Of a stretch of 64,000 bases of DNA, positions 26,717 through 36,343 are shown piece by piece; the stretch's first letter is position 1; every line of letters begins with the position of its first letter. The stretch comes from Hyphococcus lacteus (GTDB taxonomy: Bacteria > Pseudomonadota > Alphaproteobacteria > Caulobacterales > Parvularculaceae), in contig NZ_JBEHZE010000001.1 in assembly GCF_041058985.1 (NCBI RefSeq), forward strand, positions 2,604,001 through 2,668,000, read 5' to 3'. The notes below the pieces were generated by a model. It did no database searches. It had not been told where the DNA came from and saw only the letters and a program-made list of their open reading frames with translations. The translations under genes and the position numbers were made by a program.

Positions 26717-26747
26717 AAAAAGCCGCAGTAGTTAGCTGCGGCTTTTT
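26717..26747. terminator. Bidirectional terminator between msrA and the M3 peptidase gene
   Basis: AAAAAGCCGCAG / CTGCGGCTTTTT with a 7-nt loop, directly after the msrA stop codon. The flanking A and T runs make it usable in both directions. Confidence 0.85.
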
Positions 26748-26777
26748 CAATACTATAGCACCCTATCTTTCAGTGTT

Positions 26778-29030
26778 TTAGTTTTCGCTGCTATCCGTAT
26801 CAGGAAGCGGAAAGCCTCGATCACGCATCAAGGCCTCTATCCGCGCTTCACGACCTCGGAATTTCAAATATGCGTCCGCTGGGTCAATAGAGTTTCGTAC
26901 TCGGAATAAGTTATCGACGAGACTCTTCGCAACGTCTTTATCATAAAATCCGCCTGGCGCTTCGGCGAAAGCCTCGGCCGCATCAGCCGTTAAAACATCA
27001 GCCCACATATAACCATAATAGCCTGCGGAATATCCCTCACCTGAAAAGATATGACCAAAATGCGGTGACCGGTGGCGCATGACAATCTCGTCCGGCATAC
27101 CAAGTTCTGCGAGGGTCTCTCGTTCAAATGAATCGGGGTCTATACCGGTTGGATCGCTCATGTGATAGCGCATATCAACCAATGCCGACGCCAGATACTC
27201 GGTAGTTGAAAAACCCTGATTGAATGTTGATGCCGCTTTGATTTTTGCGACAAGCGCATCAGGGATCGGCTCTCCGGTTTCGTGATGTACCAGATAATTA
27301 TCAATCACCTGGTCCGTCGGCAGCCAACGCTCCAACAACTGTGATTGGAATTCTGTGTAGTCCCGAACACCACTATTTAGCGTCGGGTAATCAACATTCG
27401 ATGACAACGCGTGAAGTGCATGGCCAAATTCATGGAAATATGTCGTAGCGTCATCCCACGAAATTAAAACAGGTTCCCCCGGTGCACCTTTGATAAAGTT
27501 TGAATTATTCGATGACAGAACAGATTTCTCGACCCCATCAAGTGTATCGTGACTACGATACCCCGTCGCCCAAGCACCGGAGCTTTTACCAGGACGCGCA
27601 AACGGATCAAGATACCAAACACCAATATGCTTGCCTGAGGTTTTATCAGTGACTTCCCAAACCTTGACGTCCTCGTGCCAAACCGGAACTGAGCCATCAT
27701 TGATTGGTGTGAAATTGAAATTGAACAACTCACCAGCAACAAAGAACATCGCATCGCGAAGCTTGTCGAGTTGAAGGTATTGCTTCACTTCATCCGAATC
27801 GAGATCGTATTTATCTTGGCGTACTTTCTCCATGTAATAGCGATAGTCCCACGGCGCGATTTCAAAATCCCCGCCCTCCGCATCAACAATTGCTTGCATT
27901 TCCGCGACCTCTTCGGCCACGCGGGCTGTTGCAGCGGGCCATACAGCCTCCATCAGGTCTAATGCGCGATCTGGCGTCTTGGCCATTCGGTTCTGGAGCC
28001 GCCACGCTGCGTAATTTTCATAACCCAGTAACTTTACGCGCTCATCCCGTAGCTGAAGAATTTCAGCAATGATCGCATTATTATCATGCTGATCACCGTT
28101 ATCACCACGGCTATAATAGGTCCGCCAGACAGTTTCGCGCAGATCACGTTCGTCGGAATAGGTCAAAAACGGATCCATGGACGACCGCGTATTTGTAATC
28201 GCATATTCCCCCGCGCGTTCACGGCTTTCCGCCGCGGCGGCAGCCGCTTTGATAAAGCTTTCCGGCAATCCGCCTAACTGATCAGCGTTGATATAGGTTA
28301 CATAGCCTTCTTCATCAGCAAGAACATTATTAGCAAAATCTGTATGTAGTGTCGCAAGACGTTTGTTGATTTCCGCGTAGCGCATCTTTTCTGCACCATC
28401 CAACGTCGCACCATTTGACGCAAAACCATCATAGGTAAGCCACACTAAACGTTGTTGATCCGGGCGCAGATCACCCATCACATCGCTTTCATAAACAGTC
28501 TTCACACGCTGAAAGAGTTTGTCATTTTGATTGATCTTGGACTGAAACTCGGAAAGCTTTGGCGACATTTCACCTTGTATTGCACGAAACTCAGGTGACG
28601 ACATATTCGACGACCAAATTCCCCAATAGGTAAAAACCCGGCCCAGCTCATCGCCCGTCTTTTCAAGTGCAATAATGGTGTTGGCAAAAGTCGGAGGTTC
28701 TGGATTGTTTGCAATCGCGTCCACTTCAGCGAGGCTTTTTTCCATGCCCGCTTCTAATGCAGCCTTAAGGCCGTCGAGATTCATTTCGTCAAAATGCGGA
28801 ACTCCCTGATACGGCCCCTCATAGGGCGCCAACAATTTATCTGCATTTGCATCGCCAGTGGTTGCGGCTTCAACGCCAGCGAATAAATCGCCAATGTCTT
28901 CGTTTATTGGCTCTGATGACATTTCTGTTGGCTCACTCTTAAGTTGGGCGGTGTCTGTCTTTTGTGCATCACCACAGCCATAAAGCGCCGTCATTAGCGC
29001 GATTGTCGATACTAAAGAGGTTTTCCGCAT
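26778..29030 (-). CDS. M3 family metallopeptidase (peptidyl-dipeptidase Dcp-like), lipoprotein
   Basis: A 750-residue zinc peptidase of the thimet oligopeptidase/Dcp family. The zinc site is in YFHEFGHALHALSS (HExxH), with a downstream Glu in the following helix. The landmark GVWYLDPFARPGKSSGAW precedes it, and the C-terminal HFGHIFSGEGYSAGYYGYMWADVL is typical of Dcp. The N-terminus has a lipobox (LYGC), so envelope anchoring is predicted; E. coli Dcp is soluble and cytoplasmic. The start has AGGAG upstream. It presumably trims peptides to dipeptides together with the S9 and M20 peptidases nearby. The agmatine deiminase-like gene lies upstream on the same strand. Confidence 0.93.
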   Translation of the reverse strand: MRKTSLVSTIALMTALYGCGDAQKTDTAQLKSEPTEMSSEPINEDIGDLFAGVEAATTGDANADKLLAPYEGPYQGVPHFDEMNLDGLKAALEAGMEKSLAEVDAIANNPEPPTFANTIIALEKTGDELGRVFTYWGIWSSNMSSPEFRAIQGEMSPKLSEFQSKINQNDKLFQRVKTVYESDVMGDLRPDQQRLVWLTYDGFASNGATLDGAEKMRYAEINKRLATLHTDFANNVLADEEGYVTYINADQLGGLPESFIKAAAAAAESRERAGEYAITNTRSSMDPFLTYSDERDLRETVWRTYYSRGDNGDQHDNNAIIAEILQLRDERVKLLGYENYAAWRLQNRMAKTPDRALDLMEAVWPAATARVAEEVAEMQAIVDAEGGDFEIAPWDYRYYMEKVRQDKYDLDSDEVKQYLQLDKLRDAMFFVAGELFNFNFTPINDGSVPVWHEDVKVWEVTDKTSGKHIGVWYLDPFARPGKSSGAWATGYRSHDTLDGVEKSVLSSNNSNFIKGAPGEPVLISWDDATTYFHEFGHALHALSSNVDYPTLNSGVRDYTEFQSQLLERWLPTDQVIDNYLVHHETGEPIPDALVAKIKAASTFNQGFSTTEYLASALVDMRYHMSDPTGIDPDSFERETLAELGMPDEIVMRHRSPHFGHIFSGEGYSAGYYGYMWADVLTADAAEAFAEAPGGFYDKDVAKSLVDNLFRVRNSIDPADAYLKFRGREARIEALMRDRGFPLPDTDSSEN

Positions 29031-29210
29031 GCTGGCGGCTCCTTCCATTGTCACTGGCAAAAATTTTAATTCGCCGCGACAATCGCCGCAGCACCCCGAT
29101 TTTTAAACCTATCCTGATACCGCCCGCTAATGGTTGCAAGCGAGATTACAGTATTCGGGAAACGACTCGTCGCTTAATCAGCTCAACTCGTCGGCGCAAA
29201 ACATATCGGT

Positions 29211-30272
29211 TCAAACTGTGGGCTGTTGTTGTGAAATGCAGTGAAACGACCCGCCACCAGTGAGAATATGTGACGAATCCACTGCAATGAAATGCGGCCT
29301 ATCCAGCGCACTTTTCAAGATTTCAACGGCCTCTATACCCGGCGCTGAATCGCCACTAAGAACACCATAGACGGGGATAACAACCGAATGATTGGCAATA
29401 TAAAAATTCATATGACTTGCCGCCGCTGGTTCGCCGTCAATTTCGATGCGCCCGGGCGAAGGCAGCGTGATCACCTCAAGCTTGCGCCCATTCGCATCTG
29501 TCGCCTGTCGTAACGTCGCTTCGATAGCGCTAAGAACTTTCGCATTCGGGTCATCATCGCCAAATGGATGCATACAGACGACCTTTCCGGGCGCGATAAA
29601 TCGTGCGATATTATCAACATGACCATCCGTGTGATCGCCTACAAGGCCTTCATCTAGCCATATGGTTTTTTCGATGCCGAGCGCCGATTTCATCACGGCC
29701 TCAACATCTTTTTCGCTCATGTTCGGGTTTCGATTTTTATTCAAAAGGCATTGCCGCGTGGTGATTAACGTCCCCTCGCCGTCAACTTCTAGCGCACCCC
29801 CCTCGCCGGTGAAATCATCAAACCGGCGTAATCGGACATTTGCATGCCCCGCAATTTCATCAGCAATTTTGTTGTCTGAAGGCAATTGGTATTTTCCGCC
29901 CCAACCGTTGAATCGAAATGCACTGGCAACAAGCTCTCCAGTTTCCGATGTGGCGAAAACCGGACCCGTATCGCGCAACCAGATGTCACCGAGCGGCGCT
30001 TCATATAGCGCAAGCAGGCTTGGGTCGGGCAATCGTCCGCGCATAATTTCGGCTGCACTTTTTGCTTCAGCGCCACGATAAACGAGATTGACGCGTTCAC
30101 CGCGAATGTCTGATCCGTCGCCGCCGGGAAAAAGGATGCCGCGGACAAAATCCTCCACTTCTGCGCGCGCTGGGCCCAGATTGTCTTCCCATAAATCCGC
30201 AGCGCTGGGCCACCCGATCCACACGGCATCATGGTGCGCCCATTCGGCTGGCTGGCGGCGTGGTGTCATCAT
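29211..30272 (-). CDS. aguA: Agmatine deiminase family protein
   Basis: Member of the guanidino-group modifying enzyme superfamily (PAD_porph), 353 residues. It starts MMTPRRQPAEWAHHDAVWIG, has IWLRDTGPVFATSE, GGKYQLPSDN, EGGALEVDGEGT, VGDHTDGHVDNIARF with the catalytic His/Asp, and ends GGGSFHCISQQQP with the nucleophilic Cys. Agmatine deiminase makes N-carbamoylputrescine from agmatine; related members act on peptidyl-arginine. No N-carbamoylputrescine amidase gene is adjacent, so the exact substrate is open. There are two start ATGs in a row with AAAGGAG upstream; I took the first. It ends only three residues after the conserved QQQP. Confidence 0.87.
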   Translation of the reverse strand: MMTPRRQPAEWAHHDAVWIGWPSAADLWEDNLGPARAEVEDFVRGILFPGGDGSDIRGERVNLVYRGAEAKSAAEIMRGRLPDPSLLALYEAPLGDIWLRDTGPVFATSETGELVASAFRFNGWGGKYQLPSDNKIADEIAGHANVRLRRFDDFTGEGGALEVDGEGTLITTRQCLLNKNRNPNMSEKDVEAVMKSALGIEKTIWLDEGLVGDHTDGHVDNIARFIAPGKVVCMHPFGDDDPNAKVLSAIEATLRQATDANGRKLEVITLPSPGRIEIDGEPAAASHMNFYIANHSVVIPVYGVLSGDSAPGIEAVEILKSALDRPHFIAVDSSHILTGGGSFHCISQQQPTV

Positions 30273-30330
30273 GGCTGCTCCTTTCCTCGCTGTGAGGTGC
30301 ATATATTCATGAAATGGTTCCCGCAAAAGA

Positions 30331-30356
30331 AAAAGGCGACCCGAAGGCCGCCTTTT
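30331..30356 (-). terminator. Rho-independent terminator after the TonB-dependent receptor gene
   Basis: AAAAGGCG / CGCCTTTT with a 10-nt loop, about 45 bp past the receptor stop codon. On the minus strand the stem is followed by a T-rich run. Confidence 0.75.
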
Positions 30357-30398
30357 CTGTAAATCAATGTCTTTAGCGGATTCATCCGCCGGTCCGAC

Positions 30399-33300
30399 TT
30401 AGAAGTCGTAACGAAGACCGAAGTTAATTTCCCAAACAGACGTATTGAAGATACGTGATTGTTCTGCGGGGCCATCATCAAATGACTGGAACTCATACTG
30501 GCCGCCAGAAATAATCGCAGAAACGATCTCGGCATTGTGGCCAGAGTTACCAAAGGTTTTCTCACGATAAACACCCCAGTCGTCGTTGAGGAGATTCGTG
30601 AAGTTATCGACGTCGATGATAAAGCGCAGACGGTCGCCCGAGCGAAGACCAGGAAGTTCCTGTTCAAAGCGAAGGTCAACCTTGCCCCACCAATCTGATT
30701 CAAAGCTGTTACGCGGTGCAATCTGTCCACGATATTCGTCGAGGCCAGTGGCCGCGAGGAATGCATTGAAACCAGCAAGGTCGAAACCACCAGCGTAAGC
30801 AACCAATGGATCATCCATCGCACCTGGACCTGATGGGATATAAAGAAGCGAACGATCTTCTGAACGGTCGCTATCACCAAAGAGGTTTGTTCCACCAGCA
30901 ATCGCATCACCTGAGCTAGAGCCTGATGTGTCGAATGTGTAGCTGAATGGCTTACCGCTATTGAGCTGACCAGTCAGCGAAATGCGGGTTTTAAGGTCTT
31001 TGATGAACTCATAGCCAAGATCGATACGGCCCGTGAACGCATGTGTCAGACCATAGTTAGAGCGAGCAACGATTGGATTGTTATAATCAATCGCAGCGAC
31101 GTTTTCAAAGTTCGACTGCTGGGTCGAACTTGTGCCTGGGTTCACATCTTCAGCATCAGTATACGCATAACCACCGTAGATTTTTGCGGTAAAGCGATCT
31201 TTTTCAAACTCTTTCGCGAAGTAACCGGAGATAACTTTAGTCCGGGGTGTCGTATCAGAGTTTGTCAGCATCAGAACGCCACCATTACGGTAGCCAAACT
31301 GCGAGTTGTAAACAGGGCGACCGTCAGGTGCAGTGTCGATGACACCAAGATCAAGGTTCTGCCAGATATTTGGATTTTCCTGAATGTTATAAAGGAAATC
31401 GACACCAAAATCCCAATCGTCACCAAGGCCAATGGCTGAAAGGTCAGCAACATACTTAGCGCCAAGTGTGAAACGCCAGATTGAAGACATCGTATAGTTG
31501 ATATCGACCAACGCTGTCGCACCGGTACCACCCGCTGCCGAAGAGGTAACATCAGCTTGCATAGCCGCTGGAAGTGTAAAGCCATCAAATCCGTTGATCA
31601 CAGCTGGGTCATTCGAGAATGAAGAACCCGGCAGGAAGCCCGTATTTGAGAAGCTGTTCGACAACCAAACTGAGGGGTCCCCACCAGAGAAACGACCAGC
31701 ACCAGCAGTGATGCTCAGACGTTCTGTGGCGTCCCAGTTAACACCAACGCGTGGCTGAAGAAGTGAAAGACCGTCAAAATTAGTGTCGTTTGGAACGTTG
31801 AAACGATCAACCACTGTCTGGTTAAACGCCGGAGCCGTGTCCATAGAAATCCAGTCATAACGAAGACCGGTAGTCACCAATACGGTGTCGCTGACTGTCC
31901 AGTCGTCCTGAATATACATTGAATTCAGTGTACGTTTGAACTGAGCTGCACCATCAATTTTATTGTTTGTGCCTGCATTCTGATAAAAAATTGAATCAGG
32001 CATCTGGTTTTCTAAATCGTCGATTGAGTTAAATTCTGCTTGACCTTCTGAAAATGGAAGGAACAGGTTAAACGCTTCATAGATGTCACGCTCATAACCA
32101 GTTTTGATCAGGTGGTTACCCGCATCATATTCAGCTTTGAACTTTATGTTCCATACATTTGACGAAAGCGCGTTCCCGTGACGGAATGAGTCAGGGCCAA
32201 CAAAGATAGACCCGCCACCGGGCGTCACGATTTCGAACTGAGCGAAATCAGTACCATTTAGTGAGTTCTGACCCGTTACACGGTCTTGATAGGAAACCCG
32301 CATTTCGGTTGAGAACTGATCCGTCCAATCAGAGAAGATACGAGCTGAATAAGCTTCGAGATCTTCTGAACGCGCATACCCGTTTGAAAGAAGACCAAGT
32401 TGTCCGTTTGATGAGCTTGTGTTTTGCGGAACAATCGTATCGCCGAATGTGTCCTGATATGCCAATTCAAAACGGTGATTATCAGTGATGAAACCGTTCA
32501 GCTTAACGTAGAAGCGCTCGTCTTTTGTTGCGCCGCTCGTTGGTACGCCAAGTGGATCGAAGCCATAAACATTGTTCATGATCGATGTAACGCGATCTAC
32601 ATCAGCTTGCGTAACTTCATCAACTTCGTTCGGAAAACCAGAACCGGCAGGGCCAGTATTGAAAGTTTCGGAACCTTTGAATTTTTCGTAGGCCGCGGTG
32701 AAGAACAAACGGTCTTTGATGATTGGGCCGGTGATAACTGCGCCGTAGGATTTTTCATCAGCGTCCGGTTTGTTGACGGGGTCACCTTCGAGTGAATCGC
32801 CGTGCATGCTCGCAAAATTGTAATCAACAAACGCACGACCGTGGAACTCGTTGCCGCCTGATTTCGTGACAACGTTGACGTTACAACCAGTGAAGCCACC
32901 ATATTCAACGTCGATTGGAGCGATCTCAACTGCGACCTGCTCTGATACGTCGAATGGGAATGGAAGGCGCTGTGTTGGGTAGCCGTTATTGTTGAGGCCG
33001 AAATCGTCATTCTGACGAACACCATCAACAGTCAGCGAATTAAAGCGCTCGTTTGAACCAACGCAGCGGATGCCGCGTTCAAATGACTCGTCGATCGTGA
33101 TCCGTGGATCGAGACGAATAACGTCTTTGATGTCGCGGTTAACAACCGGAAGATCTGAAAGGTCAGCAACACCAAAAACAGCCGATGGGCCAGAAGCCAC
33201 TTCTGCGGCTGAGCTACGGGTCGCGACAACTACGATTTCATCGCTTGAAGATGAACCGCTCAAACGTACCACAACATTTGTTGTGTCACCCAAAGACAAA

Positions 33301-33611
33301 CGGATGTCTGAGATTGTTTGGTCGGTAAATGTGTCCGTGTCGACGCTAACTGAATAGCGGCCAGAGACTGACAGACCACGTGACGAATAAGTACCGCCAG
33401 AACCGGTCACAACTGTTGTTGAGGCACCTGTTGTTGTGTCTGTGATTGTTACGCGAGCGCCGGATACTGGCTGGCCATCTGGGCCAACAACTGTACCGCG
33501 GATCGCACCCGTTGTTGATTGCGCCATAGCGGGCGATGTCACAACCGTGGCAAACGCCGTAGTTAGCGCGATCGCTGCCACACCGGCAGAGAGCGTCTTC
33601 ATAAGTGTCAT
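30399..33611 (-). CDS. Oar-like TonB-dependent receptor with N-terminal carboxypeptidase-regulatory domain
   Basis: Outer-membrane receptor of 1070 residues. After a signal peptide (cleavage near PAMAQ) comes a CarboxypepD_reg-like beta-sandwich (about residues 35-110: AIRGTVVGPDGQPVSGARV). A TonB-box-like DEIVVVATR follows, then a plug region around DLPVVNRDIKDVIRLDPR and a beta-barrel to the C-terminus. The last residues WEINFGLRYDF end in Phe, as expected for BamA-dependent barrels. Such Oar-type receptors import large ligands such as peptides or polymers, or take part in adhesion or protein export. GGGGA precedes the first ATG. A Pho-box candidate lies 80 bp upstream. The adjacent exported peptidases suggest peptide uptake. 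Confidence 0.92.
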   Translation of the reverse strand: MTLMKTLSAGVAAIALTTAFATVVTSPAMAQSTTGAIRGTVVGPDGQPVSGARVTITDTTTGASTTVVTGSGGTYSSRGLSVSGRYSVSVDTDTFTDQTISDIRLSLGDTTNVVVRLSGSSSSDEIVVVATRSSAAEVASGPSAVFGVADLSDLPVVNRDIKDVIRLDPRITIDESFERGIRCVGSNERFNSLTVDGVRQNDDFGLNNNGYPTQRLPFPFDVSEQVAVEIAPIDVEYGGFTGCNVNVVTKSGGNEFHGRAFVDYNFASMHGDSLEGDPVNKPDADEKSYGAVITGPIIKDRLFFTAAYEKFKGSETFNTGPAGSGFPNEVDEVTQADVDRVTSIMNNVYGFDPLGVPTSGATKDERFYVKLNGFITDNHRFELAYQDTFGDTIVPQNTSSSNGQLGLLSNGYARSEDLEAYSARIFSDWTDQFSTEMRVSYQDRVTGQNSLNGTDFAQFEIVTPGGGSIFVGPDSFRHGNALSSNVWNIKFKAEYDAGNHLIKTGYERDIYEAFNLFLPFSEGQAEFNSIDDLENQMPDSIFYQNAGTNNKIDGAAQFKRTLNSMYIQDDWTVSDTVLVTTGLRYDWISMDTAPAFNQTVVDRFNVPNDTNFDGLSLLQPRVGVNWDATERLSITAGAGRFSGGDPSVWLSNSFSNTGFLPGSSFSNDPAVINGFDGFTLPAAMQADVTSSAAGGTGATALVDINYTMSSIWRFTLGAKYVADLSAIGLGDDWDFGVDFLYNIQENPNIWQNLDLGVIDTAPDGRPVYNSQFGYRNGGVLMLTNSDTTPRTKVISGYFAKEFEKDRFTAKIYGGYAYTDAEDVNPGTSSTQQSNFENVAAIDYNNPIVARSNYGLTHAFTGRIDLGYEFIKDLKTRISLTGQLNSGKPFSYTFDTSGSSSGDAIAGGTNLFGDSDRSEDRSLLYIPSGPGAMDDPLVAYAGGFDLAGFNAFLAATGLDEYRGQIAPRNSFESDWWGKVDLRFEQELPGLRSGDRLRFIIDVDNFTNLLNDDWGVYREKTFGNSGHNAEIVSAIISGGQYEFQSFDDGPAEQSRIFNTSVWEINFGLRYDF

Positions 33612-33674
33612 ATTGGTATCCCCAAGCTGATCTGGATGACCGCATTACCTTTTGCACTGCGGTATACGCGACTG

Positions 33675-33708
33675 CCCATAGGTAATTTAGATGACAGTCC
33701 CGTGACAA
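33675..33708 (-). promoter_or_regulatory. Candidate Pho box and -10 element of the receptor gene
   Basis: On the minus strand the sequence reads TTGTCAC-GGGA-CTGTCAT (33691-33708): two 7-bp direct repeats separated by 4 bp, matching the PhoB consensus CTGTCAT-N4-CTGTCAY with one changed base in the first repeat. Exactly 10 nt downstream lies TATGGG (33675-33680) in the -10 position, the spacing seen in PhoB-activated promoters. The spacer GGGA is less A/T-rich than usual. Confidence 0.5.
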
Positions 33709-33894
33709 TGTCATGCACTGAACATGAATTTTCATTTCAAAGACCGCGTTCGTAACAACGCGCATCACGTGTGGATAATTTATGATGCAATCACAGTGCA
33801 TTAGAGATCGTAAAGCCGAAAACCGTCAGAATGCCCAGTTTTTACGATTCGATTTTCAATCTCAGGTGTGTGTAATTCGCAACAGATTTTCTGG

Positions 33895-35658
33895 CTACAT
33901 CCGTTCCGGCGCATCGAGTCCAAGAAGCGATAGGACGAGATCAAGCTGCCCGCCGGCAATCGATGCAAGACTGAGTCGCGACGCACGCTTTTCCGCGTCC
34001 GCTTCATCAACCATTCGGCAAGCCGCATAGAATTTTGAAAACGCCTGCGCCAAAGAAAATGCGTGGTCACATAAGATATGCGGCATCCGCTTTTCGTAGG
34101 TTTCGCGCAGTACATCAGCAAAATTAAGGATCACCAAACCAAGATCGCGCTCGGCGGCTTCGCCAACCTGAACAGGACCGGGATCTCCAGCGCCAGCGGC
34201 TTTCGCTTTTCCGAGAACGGACCGTACCCGAACGCTCGCATACAAGAGGTAAGGCCCGGTTTTACCTTCGAACGCCATAAAGCGATCAAGGTCAAAGATG
34301 TAATCGCTGGTGCGCGGATTAGAGAGATCGGCAAATTTCAGCGCTGCGATTCCAACCTGACGCGCAACTTCATTGGTTTCGGCGACATCATAACCGTCGG
34401 CGAATCCATTTTCTTTGAGCCGTTCAAGCGCTCGGTCCGTCACCATATCAATGAAATGACGTAGTTTTAGCGTCCCGCCCTCGCGCGTTTTGAATGGCTT
34501 ACCGTCCTTGCCGTTCATCGTCCCGAACCAAAGATGTTCAAGATGGTCTTCGGCGTAGTATCCAGCGCGTTCAACCGCGCGGAAGACCTGCTCAAAGTGG
34601 AGCCTTTGACGCGCATCAACCACATAGAGAATGCGGTCGGGATCAAGTTCCCGCTTGCGGTCCACGATCGTCGCCACATCGGTTGCGTGATAGCCGACTG
34701 CCCCTTGTGAATTCACAAAGATGATCGGCGGCATTTCCTTTTTATCGCTCTCGCGCGCCACATGAATAATCTGCGCTCCGTCAGATTCTTCGATGACATT
34801 CCGCGCCTTCAAATCTTCCGTCAGTTCAGGGATCAGCGGGTCCGCATCCGCCTCGCCCTTCCAAAGATCAAACTCGACATCTAGATCGGCGTAATCTTTC
34901 TTCATGGCAGCGACAGAAAGATCGACGAAATGTTTCCAGAGCGCACGGTAACCGGGGCGACCATCTTGGAGTTCTTTTGTGGCCTTCCGCGCAAGGTCCG
35001 CACGAGCCGGATCGGCCTTGGAAGCAGCTGACGCCACCGGATACATTTCCTCGAGGTCCTGAAGATTGATCGGTGACTCGACTGGATAGGGTCCAGATTG
35101 AGCTGGGTCGAAATACACGAGATCGGGCTGACGGATTTGCAATTCGGAAATGAGTTGCCCCATCTGCAACCCCCAATCGCCGAGATGGACATCGCCTGTA
35201 ACGTCATCCCCGGCAAAACGCAGAATACGTTTTAGGCTTTCGCCGATAATGGCCGCCCGCAAATGCCCTACATGCAGGGGCTTCGCGACGTTTGGCCCGC
35301 CATAATCAATAACGATCTTTTCTGGCGTTTCATGCAGCCAACCGCCAAACCGGCTTCCATCATTCACCGCTTCGATCTGAGCGGACATGAATTCATCCGC
35401 GAGCTTTAGGTTGATAAAGCCCGGCCCCGAGACACTCACTTCGCTAAATTGCGAAGCATCGCCAAGACGCGCGGCAACGGCCTGCGCGATTTCACGTGGG
35501 TTCTTTTTTGCCAACTTTGCGGCTGGCAACGCGCCATTACACTGAAATTGTGCGAGATCAGGCCGGTCGGCTGACTTTACCGCACCCAACGTATGATCAA
35601 GGCCCTCGGCGGTGAATGCTTCACCGACGATTACCGATAGGTCGTCTTTTAAGGTCAT
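33895..35658 (-). CDS. argS: Arginyl-tRNA synthetase
   Basis: Class I synthetase of 587 residues charging tRNA(Arg). The N-terminal Add-1 domain is followed by the HIGH-equivalent NVAKPLHVGHLRAAIIGESL and VTGDVHLGDWGLQMGQLI. FVNSQGAVGYHATDVATI and the ArgS-type FKTREGGTLKLRH replace a classical KMSKS loop, as in many ArgS proteins. The C-terminal anticodon domain carries FDLDRFMAFEGKTGPYLLYA and ends with LVLSLLGLDAPERM. The start overlaps the upstream lipoprotein gene by ATGA. Full length, no missing motif. Confidence 0.97.
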   Translation of the reverse strand: MTLKDDLSVIVGEAFTAEGLDHTLGAVKSADRPDLAQFQCNGALPAAKLAKKNPREIAQAVAARLGDASQFSEVSVSGPGFINLKLADEFMSAQIEAVNDGSRFGGWLHETPEKIVIDYGGPNVAKPLHVGHLRAAIIGESLKRILRFAGDDVTGDVHLGDWGLQMGQLISELQIRQPDLVYFDPAQSGPYPVESPINLQDLEEMYPVASAASKADPARADLARKATKELQDGRPGYRALWKHFVDLSVAAMKKDYADLDVEFDLWKGEADADPLIPELTEDLKARNVIEESDGAQIIHVARESDKKEMPPIIFVNSQGAVGYHATDVATIVDRKRELDPDRILYVVDARQRLHFEQVFRAVERAGYYAEDHLEHLWFGTMNGKDGKPFKTREGGTLKLRHFIDMVTDRALERLKENGFADGYDVAETNEVARQVGIAALKFADLSNPRTSDYIFDLDRFMAFEGKTGPYLLYASVRVRSVLGKAKAAGAGDPGPVQVGEAAERDLGLVILNFADVLRETYEKRMPHILCDHAFSLAQAFSKFYAACRMVDEADAEKRASRLSLASIAGGQLDLVLSLLGLDAPERM

Positions 35659-36209
35659 TTTAAATCAGGGAATTTGAGGCTTTTACCAGAGCGATTAAAA
35701 ATCGCTTGTTTCGGCGTCACGTTGAAACCAACAATAATCTCGAAGTTCAAACCTGAGACTTCTTCATCACGGCGGGGGATGGTGATTTTATCAATATTAA
35801 CCCGCTCAACCGCAACCATGCGGTCATTGCTGAACTTAGCCGGTACCGCAAACTCATTTTTCTCAATGACTTCAAGATCTTTCCGCGTAACGGCAACGAA
35901 ATAGGTGAAGACTTTTTCAGCGTCAGTCCCCTTGGGGCCTTTACCAAAGGCAAAGTCTAACGACAGCTCTGCCTCAATCGGTCGGTCGCCGTAATAGCGG
36001 CAAGTGGTGCTCACATCGACGATTTCGCCAGAATATGCGACGTTCTCAGCACTTTCTTCACCTTCAAAATCGATAAACCGTGCGGCCTCTTTGAGGACGA
36101 CAATATTGGGACACGGCGCAGGATTGGCTTCGCGGGCTTTTTTCGCATTGCTTGAACAGCCAGCAACTGCGACTGCGGCGATTAGCGCTACGGCGAGGAG
36201 TTTGTTCAT
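35655..36209 (-). CDS. Lipoprotein of unknown function coupled to argS
   Basis: A 184-residue predicted lipoprotein: MNKLLAVALIAAVAVAGC carries the lipobox VAGC. The mature domain has a conserved-looking opening (NPAPCPNIVVLKEAARFIDF) and a probable beta-sandwich with segments TTCRYYGDRPIEAELSLDFAFGKG and LNFEIIVGFNVTPKQAIFNRSGKS. I recognise the general layout of small alphaproteobacterial envelope lipoproteins but assign no family. It overlaps argS by 4 bp, so the pair is translationally coupled. Why an envelope lipoprotein should be coupled to a tRNA synthetase is unclear; shared expression with growth is the simplest reading. Confidence 0.75.
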   Translation of the reverse strand: MNKLLAVALIAAVAVAGCSSNAKKAREANPAPCPNIVVLKEAARFIDFEGEESAENVAYSGEIVDVSTTCRYYGDRPIEAELSLDFAFGKGPKGTDAEKVFTYFVAVTRKDLEVIEKNEFAVPAKFSNDRMVAVERVNIDKITIPRRDEEVSGLNFEIIVGFNVTPKQAIFNRSGKSLKFPDLK

Positions 36210-36343
36210 CGAACTGAACCCTTATATCTGAACATGAAATCGCCTTGAGCTCGCCCCAAGGTTACCCTTAGGCCGCCGCGCTGGCGCCCGCTTATCAGGG
36301 CAACTTCTCGTAGCGCCTCGCTGCCGATGGCGCAACGCCTCAG

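Noticed and set aside
36210..36240. SOS (LexA) box between the argS-linked lipoprotein gene and ispH
   Set aside because: Two GTTC half-sites are present but spaced by 10 rather than the 7 nt typical of alphaproteobacteria.
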